This document shows, piece after piece, positions 27,050-33,502 of a stretch of DNA of 64,000 bases (its first letter is position 1; each line of letters begins with the position of its first letter). Below the pieces are notes generated by a model, which ran no database searches, was not told the DNA's origin, and saw nothing but the letters and a program-made list of their open reading frames with translations. The position numbers and the translations under genes were made by a program. The stretch comes from Micavibrio_C sp965231165 (GTDB lineage Bacteria; Pseudomonadota; Alphaproteobacteria; Micavibrionales; Micavibrionaceae): NCBI GenBank assembly GCA_965231165.1, contig OZ246421.1:496001-560000 (forward strand), read 5' to 3'.

Positions 27050-28307
27050 AATCGTTGACGTTGGTGCAGGTTGGTCCGGTCACGATCAATCCACCGACAG
27101 CCTCAAAGAAGCTATAGGCATCGTTGTTGGTCAGGAAAGCGCTGGCATCCAGTCCCATTTCCTGCGCTTTGCTCCACATATCGGGCGTGAAGAAGGCACC
27201 TGCGTTATTCTCGCTGCCGTCAATGCCGTCAGTGTCGCAGGCAAGGCCGAAGACATGCGGGTTGCCCTGTGCCGCGATCATGGCGGCCAGCAGATATTCC
27301 GTGTTACGTCCACCTTTGCCATTCCCGGCAACCGTAACGGTGGTTTCGCCGCCAGAGAGCAATAGGCAGGGAGCCATGGTCGTATATTTCAGTGCCTTTT
27401 CGCCATGTTGCTGGCCGATTGTGCGGGCTTCACCTTCCAGATCGTCACCCAGCACTAGTGTGGTGACGCCAGCCTTTTCGGCAAAGGCGGATGCCGCCAT
27501 CAACGTATCTTTGGCGCTTGAAACAATTTTCGCCTGATAATTGGCGAAAGCCGGGTGATCGGGTTTCGGCGTTTCATTCGCAGGATCAGACAGCCATGTT
27601 TTCACGCTATCCGGTATGTCGATTTTGTAGCGGGCGAGAATTTCCAGTGCCTGCGCCTGTGTCGTCGGATCGGGCAGGGTTGGGCCGGAGGCCACCGTGC
27701 GCGGATCGTCGCCGGGAACATCCGATACCACCAGCGTGACGATACGTGCAGGAGCGGCTTTCAGCGCGAGTTGACCACCCTTGACGGCTGAGAGGTGCTT
27801 CCTGACGCAGTTGATTTCATGGATCGTAGCGCCTGATTTGAGCAGGGCTTTGTTGATGGCGCGTTTCTCGATACTGCTCAGGCAGGGTGCGGGGGCTGAA
27901 AGCAAAGCTGATCCGCCGCCCGATATCAAGGCCAGCACAAGATCTTTGTCGGTGAGGCCACTGAGTTTACTGGTGATGATTTTGCAGGCCGCTTCGCCAG
28001 CGTCATCGGGGACGGGATGCGCGGCTTCCAGCACTTCGATTTTGCGCGTTTGCATGCCGTAATCGTAACGCGTGACGACGGCACCCTCTATTTTATCGTT
28101 GGGCCAGTGATCTTCGACGGCCTTTGCCATCGCGGCGGCGGCTTTGCCTGCGCCGATGACGATGGTGCGTCCCTCTGGCGGTTCCGGCAGGTGGGGCGGC
28201 ACTGCGCGTAAAGGATCAGCGGCGGCCAGTCCGACAATGAACAGGTCATGCAGGAATTCCGCCGGATCTACGATATATTTTTTAGGTGCTTCAGAGGGTT
28301 TCGACAT
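27027..28307 (-). CDS. Glycerate 2-kinase (MOFRL family)
   Basis: Phosphorylates D-glycerate to 2-phosphoglycerate, feeding glycolysis (TtuD/GckA type). It has 426 residues from the ATG at 28307; the frame is open 141 bases further, but that part is out-of-frame coding sequence of the upstream SDR. Signatures are 'IVIGAGKAAAAMAKAVE', 'ALISGGGSALLSAP', 'INCVRKHLSAVKGGQLA' and 'VVSDVPGDDPRTVASGPT'. The C-terminal MOFRL domain has 'LLSGGETTVTV', 'GKGGRNTEYLL' and 'DTDGIDGSENNAGAF'. It overlaps the SDR gene end by 17 bases, so it is the last gene of the BKACE-SDR-kinase operon. Confidence 0.93.
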   Translation of the reverse strand: MSKPSEAPKKYIVDPAEFLHDLFIVGLAAADPLRAVPPHLPEPPEGRTIVIGAGKAAAAMAKAVEDHWPNDKIEGAVVTRYDYGMQTRKIEVLEAAHPVPDDAGEAACKIITSKLSGLTDKDLVLALISGGGSALLSAPAPCLSSIEKRAINKALLKSGATIHEINCVRKHLSAVKGGQLALKAAPARIVTLVVSDVPGDDPRTVASGPTLPDPTTQAQALEILARYKIDIPDSVKTWLSDPANETPKPDHPAFANYQAKIVSSAKDTLMAASAFAEKAGVTTLVLGDDLEGEARTIGQQHGEKALKYTTMAPCLLLSGGETTVTVAGNGKGGRNTEYLLAAMIAAQGNPHVFGLACDTDGIDGSENNAGAFFTPDMWSKAQEMGLDASAFLTNNDAYSFFEAVGGLIVTGPTCTNVNDFRAILVL

Positions 28308-29082
28308 TGCCACAAACGCTGATCGGTTGACCGGTGATGTTGATGCCGACGGGCGAGCAGAGATAGAGCGCCATGTTGGCGACATCCTGCATGGTGACCA
28401 TCCGGCGCAGAGAGATCTTGTCCAGATATTGCTGTTCCATCTCATCATAGCTGATGGCGAGTGCCTGCGCGCGCGAGGTGATGACCTTGGCCATGCGCGG
28501 GCCTTCGACGATGCCGGGAAGGATCGCGTTGACGCGGATTCCCTCTGGCCCCAATTCCTGTGCCATGCTCTTCATAAAGCCGATGATGGCCCATTTCGTG
28601 GAGGCGTAGGGGGTGCGGAAGGCGTAACCCAGACGTCCTGCGACCGAAGAAATACAAATCATTGAAGCGTCTTTCGATTCACGCAGCAACGGTACGCCGA
28701 AATGGGCGCAATAGAATTGGCCGTTCAGGTTGACATTGATAGTCTGACGCCATTCTTCCGGCGTGACTTTATCGACGGTGCCTGTGGGGCCAGCGATACC
28801 GGCGTTATTCACCAGCACGTCCAGGCCGCCCAGAACCTTCTTTACGTCGGCGAACATGGTTTCGACTTGCTTCTCATTCGAAACGTCGCACAGCGATACG
28901 CCCCATTGCGGGCGATCGCGTTTGCAGGAATCGACGGCGTCTTGTGAGGCATCACAGACATAGATTTTTGCCCCGGCCTCATAGAAAGCATCCGCAATCG
29001 CACGACCGATACCGGCGCAGCCCGCAGAAATGAAAACGCGCAGACCCGGCGTTATACCGAATGTTTGTTTATTGTCGTTCAT
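28291..29082 (-). CDS. SDR family oxidoreductase
   Basis: A classical short-chain dehydrogenase of 263 residues. The cofactor loop 'SAGCAGIGRAIAD' is a TGxxxGIG variant. The core has 'LVNNAGIAGP', the catalytic Ser in 'ISSVAG', YxxxK in 'YASTKWAI', and 'NAILPGIVEGPRM'. Asp after beta-2 ('YVCDAS') suggests NAD+ preference. It starts one base after the BKACE gene stop. Context suggests it makes or uses a beta-keto acid or a hydroxy acid handled by its neighbours; the exact substrate is not deducible. Confidence 0.9.
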   Translation of the reverse strand: MNDNKQTFGITPGLRVFISAGCAGIGRAIADAFYEAGAKIYVCDASQDAVDSCKRDRPQWGVSLCDVSNEKQVETMFADVKKVLGGLDVLVNNAGIAGPTGTVDKVTPEEWRQTINVNLNGQFYCAHFGVPLLRESKDASMICISSVAGRLGYAFRTPYASTKWAIIGFMKSMAQELGPEGIRVNAILPGIVEGPRMAKVITSRAQALAISYDEMEQQYLDKISLRRMVTMQDVANMALYLCSPVGINITGQPISVCGNVETL

Positions 29083-29083
29083 A

Positions 29084-30040
29084 TTAAGCGGCTTTCTTTG
29101 TCAGGGAAGCAAGGTTGATCTTGGTCTTGCCCTTGAGTTGCAGGATTTCACGGGCTTCGTCCGGCGTGGCGACTTCCAGTGACAGGCCTTCCAGCACTTC
29201 GCGGACTTTCAGGACTTGTTCGGCACTGGATTTAGCCAGTTCGCCGGGGCCGATCCATAGAGAGTCTTCAAGGCCGACGCGCACGTTGGCACCCATCGCT
29301 GCGCCCATGGCGGCCAGCTTGATCTGGTGTGCGCCGGTGCCGAGGATCGACCAGTGATAATTGTCACCGAACAGGCGGTCAGCCGTGCGGCGCATATGCA
29401 TCAGGTCTTCCGGGTGGCTGCCGATGCCGCCGAAAATGCCGAAGACGGATTGGATGAACAGTGGGCCTTTGGCCAGTCCCATATCAACGAAGTGTTTCAG
29501 GTTATAGAGATGGCCGATGTCATAGCATTCAAACTCAAAACGTGTGCCGTTCTCGTTACCCATGCGCAGCAGCGCTTCGATATCTTCAAATGTATTGCGG
29601 AAGATGATCGCCTTGTTGCTCAGGTGTGTGCGTTCCCAGTCATGCTTGATGTCGTTCTCGTAACGGTTCAGCATCGGGAACAGGCCGAAGTTTATTGTTC
29701 CCATGTTGAGTGATGCGACTTCCGGTTTGAATGTCGCTGCCGGGCGCATGCGCTCCTCGACGGTCATCTGCGGTGCGCCGCCGGTTGTGATGTTAATGAC
29801 GGCGTCTGTTGCCTCGTAAATCTGCGGCAGGAATTCCTTGAACACTTCCGGGTCTTGCGTCGGGCGGCCATCAATAGGGTCGCGGGCATGCAGGTGCAGG
29901 ACGGCGGCACCCGCTTCGGCGGCGGCAATCGCGGCTTCGGCGATCTCGTCCGGGGTCACCGGCAGGTATTTCGACATGGACGGGGTGTGGATCGCACCGG
30001 TTACGGCGCACGTAATTATGACTTTGCGGGCTTGGGCCAT
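29084..30040 (-). CDS. Beta-keto acid cleavage enzyme (BKACE/Kce family)
   Basis: A zinc-dependent enzyme family (DUF849) that condenses a beta-keto acid with acetyl-CoA and splits it into acetoacetate and a new CoA ester. The 318 residues show 'IITCAVTGAIHTP', the metal motif 'VLHLHARDP' (HxH), 'INITTGGAP', 'SVFGIFGGIGSHPEDL' and 'VRVGLEDSLW'. Known substrates range from 3-keto-5-aminohexanoate to dehydrocarnitine; specificity cannot be read by eye. It is the first gene of the operon with an SDR and glycerate 2-kinase, and is transcribed away from a 334-base divergent spacer. Confidence 0.92.
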   Translation of the reverse strand: MAQARKVIITCAVTGAIHTPSMSKYLPVTPDEIAEAAIAAAEAGAAVLHLHARDPIDGRPTQDPEVFKEFLPQIYEATDAVINITTGGAPQMTVEERMRPAATFKPEVASLNMGTINFGLFPMLNRYENDIKHDWERTHLSNKAIIFRNTFEDIEALLRMGNENGTRFEFECYDIGHLYNLKHFVDMGLAKGPLFIQSVFGIFGGIGSHPEDLMHMRRTADRLFGDNYHWSILGTGAHQIKLAAMGAAMGANVRVGLEDSLWIGPGELAKSSAEQVLKVREVLEGLSLEVATPDEAREILQLKGKTKINLASLTKKAA

Positions 30041-30374
30041 CTCTACAGAAGCTCCTTGGCTTTATTTTATGTTGTGAAACCTGAGGCTGACTCTTCCATA
30101 ATGTAGGGGTGCCCGCAAGCTGAAACCATACGGAAAACCTTGGATTTCCCGGCTTTTTGCGCTGCCTCGCCGCAAAAAACTTGACAGGGAGGGCTGAAAT
30201 GAAGCATGGTCTGGCACTATCGAAAATAGCAATGCGAACAGCAATTCTGACCCAATATTAATAAATATCAGTGATTTAGTGACGTAACGGCGGGAGCCGT
30301 CATCGTGATTAGTCCTTCGGAATCGGGTCATAGGCTTTGTTATATGTAAAAACTCCCAGTATGAGGCTATCAAT
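30041..30374. other. Divergent spacer between the BKACE operon and the DJ-1/PfpI gene
   Basis: 334 bases with no supported gene. It must hold the promoters of both flanking units. Two hairpins are visible: 30154-30178 (TTTTTGCG / CGCAAAAA, 9-base loop) and 30287-30300 (ACGGC / GCCGT, 4-base loop). I see no clear -35/-10 pair that I would defend. Confidence 0.5.
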
Positions 30375-30965
30375 ATGAGTGTGACTAAAGTTCTCTCCGG
30401 TTCCAAAATCGCCATTCTCGTCGCTAACGGTTGCACAGAGCAGGACATGACAGAAGCGCAGCGCGCCCTGATCGAAGCCGGTGCCATGACGAAAATCATC
30501 AGCCCGGATGCGGGTCTGGTCAATGGCTGGGCGGGAGATCACTGGGGTCATCATTATGCGGTGGATGCGTCTCTCGGTACGGCGCTCAGCGGTGACTATG
30601 ACATGCTGATCGTTCCCGGTGGCCAGCGCAGCCTCGACAAGCTGAAAATGACAGCGCACACCAAGCGTTTCCTGAACGGCTTTATTCTTTCTGAAAAACC
30701 GGTTGTTATGTACGGCGATGCGCTGCACGTGCTGATTACCACAGATAACGTACGCGGCCGCACCGTGGCTGGTCCTGCCGATATGAAAGACGTTGTTCTT
30801 CAGGCGGGCGGCAACTGGTCGGATACGACACCAATGCGCGATGGCATGCTGGTAACCGGTGCTGCCGACGAAACCACCCGCAAGGCGCTGATTGCCGAGA
30901 TGGTGGACTTTTTCGCCGCGCATGTCACAATGCGCCGTAATACAGCAGCGGCGGTCGCTGCCTGA
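30375..30965 (+). CDS. DJ-1/PfpI family protein lacking the nucleophile Cys
   Basis: A class I glutamine-amidotransferase-like fold of 196 residues. Fold markers are 'KIAILVANGCTEQDMTEAQR' at the N-terminus with the conserved Glu, and 'DMLIVPGGQRS'. At the nucleophile elbow, where active members read A-x-C-H/A-G, this protein reads 'PVVMYGDALHVL', so Tyr-Gly replaces Cys-His/Ala. It is probably not a protease or deglycase of the usual mechanism, and may be a structural or small-molecule-binding paralogue. A palindromic repeat separates it from prfB. Confidence 0.85.
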   Translation: MSVTKVLSGSKIAILVANGCTEQDMTEAQRALIEAGAMTKIISPDAGLVNGWAGDHWGHHYAVDASLGTALSGDYDMLIVPGGQRSLDKLKMTAHTKRFLNGFILSEKPVVMYGDALHVLITTDNVRGRTVAGPADMKDVVLQAGGNWSDTTPMRDGMLVTGAADETTRKALIAEMVDFFAAHVTMRRNTAAAVAA

Positions 30966-30976
30966 TATTGTTAGCT

Positions 30977-31054
30977 TGTCATCCTGAGCGATAGCGAAGG
31001 ATCTCATCTTGAAACCAAGGGGAGATTCTTCGGGCTAAAGCCCTCAGAATGACA
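30977..31054. repeat. Imperfect palindromic repeat upstream of prfB
   Basis: It begins TGTCATCCTGAG and ends CTCAGAATGACA; the internal arms GAAGGATCTC and GAGATTCTTC also pair. The termini match those of the repeat at 18425. It ends 13 bases before the prfB start codon, so it would be folded in the prfB leader if transcribed from upstream. Confidence 0.75.
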
Positions 31055-31067
31055 AAAGGAAGAAAAG

Positions 31068-32196
31068 ATGCGTGCAGAAATCCAGGCAGTCGTGGACGAT
31101 ATTGAATCGGCACTCGCGCTGCTGAGGAGGCATCTTTGACTGGGATGTCGCGCTCAGTCGTTTTGAAGAAGTAAACACCCTTTGCGAAGACCCCGGCATC
31201 TGGTCTGACCAGGAAAAAGCCCAAACCCTTATGAAGGAACGTACGCGCCTCGAACAGATGATCGGGGCGGTGCGCGATATTGAGAACGGTACGCGCGACA
31301 ATGCCGAGCTTGTTGAAATGGGCGAGGAAGAGGGCGATGAGGCGATTATCGCCGATGCTGCTGCGGCGCTCGCAGAACTCAAACAACATGTCGAGAAGCT
31401 CCAGCTGGAAAGCCTGCTTTCCGGCGAGGCTGATAATTGCAGCGCCTTCCTTGAAGTGCATGCCGGTTCCGGCGGCACCGAGGCACAGGACTGGGGCGAG
31501 ATGTTGCTGCGCATGTATGTGCGTTGGGCCGAGAAAAAGGGCTACAAGATTTCCGTTCTCGACCGCAGCGACGGTGAAGAGGCCGGGATTAAATCCGCGA
31601 CGATCAAAATCGAAGGTGACAAGGCGTATGGCTGGCTGAAATCGGAAACGGGTGTGCATCGTCTGGTGCGTATTTCACCCTATGACTCGAATGCTCGCCG
31701 TCATACAAGTTTTGCGTCCGTGTCGGTTTCGCCTGTGATCGACGATACGATCGAGATCGAGGTGCTGGAGAAAGATCTGAAGGTCGATACCTACCGTTCC
31801 AGCGGTGCGGGTGGGCAGCACGTCAACACGACGGACTCCGCAATCCGTATCACGCACATTCCCTCGGGCGTGATCGTGGCTTGTCAGAACCAGCGTTCCC
31901 AGCACCAGAACCGCGCTACGGCCATGGAGATGCTGCGGGCGCGCCTGTATGAAATAGAAATACAAAAGCGCGAAGCCGATAAAAACGCCGCGCATGGCGA
32001 GAAAACCGATATCGGCTGGGGTCACCAGATCCGTTCCTATGTGTTGCAGCCTTACCAGATGGTGAAGGATGCGCGCACCGCCTTTGAAAACACGGATGCT
32101 TTCCGTGTGCTTGATGGCGATATCGACGGCTTCCTTGAGGCGTCTTTAGCGCACGGCGTTGAGAAAGCCGAAGAAAAAAGGCTGGGGAACGGTTAA
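31068..32196 (+). CDS. prfB: Peptide chain release factor 2, with programmed +1 frameshift
   Basis: RF2 releases peptides at UAA and UGA. The ATG at 31068 opens a 23-codon frame ending at TGA (31137-31139); a +1 shift there joins the remaining 352 codons, giving 375 residues, normal for RF2. The shift site carries the internal Shine-Dalgarno AGGAGG, three bases, then CTT TGA C, the conserved autoregulatory signal. In the body, 'GGTEAQDWGEMLLRMY' and the catalytic 'SSGAGGQHVNTTDSAIR' (GGQ) are intact, and the stop-reading region 'ESGVHRLVRISPYDS' reads 'ETGVHRLVRISPYDS' here. Four bases of purine-rich 'GGAAG' lie upstream of the start. The next gene begins directly after the stop. Confidence 0.95.
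31125..31140 (+). promoter_or_regulatory. prfB programmed +1 frameshift site
   Basis: AGG AGG CAT CTT TGA C: the Shine-Dalgarno-like hexamer sits three bases from the slippery CTT, followed by the in-frame stop TGA with C after it. When RF2 is scarce the ribosome pauses at TGA and slips to GAC, making more RF2. E. coli has AGG GGG TAT CTT TGA C, so this site differs only in the hexamer and spacer. Confidence 0.95.
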
Positions 32197-33330
32197 ATGA
32201 AAAAATCACTTCTCGCGTGGCTGTCTGTTGTTTTTTTATCTGCACCGGCGTATGCGCAGGATGACGTGACCAGCAGCCTTCTTGTTCCCGCCAATGCATG
32301 GCTGGTGGGGCCGACGACGCTGGCAGATGGTTCCGCTGTCGAGGGTGGCATGCCCTGTGTCATGGTCAATAAATTCAGCAACAATGTTGAAATGCGGTTG
32401 TCCGGTGGTGGTGAGGAAATTCTGGCGCTGGCGCTCAGCGTCGATGAAAAACCATTCCAGAAAGACCAGAGTTACCTGATCAAGGTGGGATTCATCGCGG
32501 ATGAAGGTGCCGATCTTCCGGCGGAAGCGTTTAGCGAGAACACACTGGTTATTGGTCTTGAGAATGGCAAGGATTTCTACAAATCTCTACAAGATTCGGA
32601 ATCTCTATTCGTTACGCTTGGTGCGGGCAAGATGGAATTTTCCCTGCTTGGTGTGCCGCAGGGTTTGAAGCGGATGGAAGAATGTTACAAGCCTGTGACG
32701 GCAGCGGCGGCAGCAATACCGTCGGCGGTGCCTGTAGCGGACGTAACGGGTATTCAGAAACTTGATCCTGCCGAAGGGCAAAAGATCAATAGCATGATTG
32801 ATCAGGCTGCTGGCAGCGCCTTGCCTGTTGCCGAGGCTCCAGCGAAGGCTGAAGAAAAACCTGTAGCGCCGGAAAAACCGCTGACCCCTGCGCCCGAAAG
32901 CGCACCCAAAGCTGTGGTGCTGGAAGTTGTTGCCAAACAGGCGCCGCCACCTCAACAAGCCAAGCCTCACGATATCCTTGCCCCGGGCGCCAGTACGGCT
33001 GTGGCGGGTGAGGGGCAGCAGATGCGCTGGCGCGTGATGAAGGGTGCCAATCTGCAAAGCATCTTCGAGGTGTGGACGCAAAGCGCACAGGCGCGTCTGA
33101 TCTGGAATGCCGGACAGGGTTTCAGCGTCGCGGAATCTCTGGCGATGCAGGGTTCTTTTGAGTCCGCTGTCGAGGCCGTATTATCCCAATTCCCGGTGGG
33201 CCAGCCGCGCCCGGTGGGTAAAATCTATATCGATCCGACGCTCAAGCAAAAAGTCCTTGTTATTGAAGCAGATATGCCGCCTGTGCCTCCTGCGGGCGAG
33301 GGTAATTATGCACCGATCGTGGCCCCCTGA
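32197..33330 (+). CDS. Secreted protein with TcpQ-like C-terminal domain
   Basis: 377 residues with a signal peptide ('SAPAYA|QDD'). An N-terminal domain (about 25-165) contains two Cys ('GGMPCVMVNKFSNNVEM' and 'LKRMEEC') and is also found in the next gene. A Pro/Ala/Lys-rich linker (about 170-270) follows. The C-terminal 100 residues ('RWRVMKGANLQSIFEVWTQS', 'ARLIWNAGQGFSVAESL', 'GKIYIDPTLKQKVLVIE') resemble the TcpQ/PilL C-terminal domain of type IVb pilus and secretion systems. It starts directly after prfB (TAA ATG) and is likely cotranscribed. A periplasmic or outer-membrane assembly role is inferred. No other pilus genes are present here. Confidence 0.75.
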   Translation: MKKSLLAWLSVVFLSAPAYAQDDVTSSLLVPANAWLVGPTTLADGSAVEGGMPCVMVNKFSNNVEMRLSGGGEEILALALSVDEKPFQKDQSYLIKVGFIADEGADLPAEAFSENTLVIGLENGKDFYKSLQDSESLFVTLGAGKMEFSLLGVPQGLKRMEECYKPVTAAAAAIPSAVPVADVTGIQKLDPAEGQKINSMIDQAAGSALPVAEAPAKAEEKPVAPEKPLTPAPESAPKAVVLEVVAKQAPPPQQAKPHDILAPGASTAVAGEGQQMRWRVMKGANLQSIFEVWTQSAQARLIWNAGQGFSVAESLAMQGSFESAVEAVLSQFPVGQPRPVGKIYIDPTLKQKVLVIEADMPPVPPAGEGNYAPIVAP

Positions 33331-33502
33331 TCCCGCCTTCCAGAGGGGATAAAAGGTTAATAGGACACATCGCCCCTTTGCTTTCCAGAACGGGGGGTGT
33401 ATTCTTTTTGTGTCATGGGTTTAACACCCAGATTCGCATTTGGGGGCCCGCCTTTCTCGGCAGGCAAAACAGGGACTACAAAATTCATTTCGGAGCATAG
33501 TC

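Noticed and set aside
28308..28448. A 47-residue N-terminal extension of glycerate kinase
   Set aside because: It is an Arg/Ser/Trp-rich translation of the SDR gene in another frame and is not part of the family.
31068..31140. prfB as a frameshifted pseudogene
   Set aside because: The in-frame TGA sits in a complete programmed frameshift signal (AGGAGG, CTT TGA C), so the gene is intact.
33440..33502. An upstream start for the coiled-coil protein
   Set aside because: It would place 21 residues before a good signal peptide and lacks a ribosome site.
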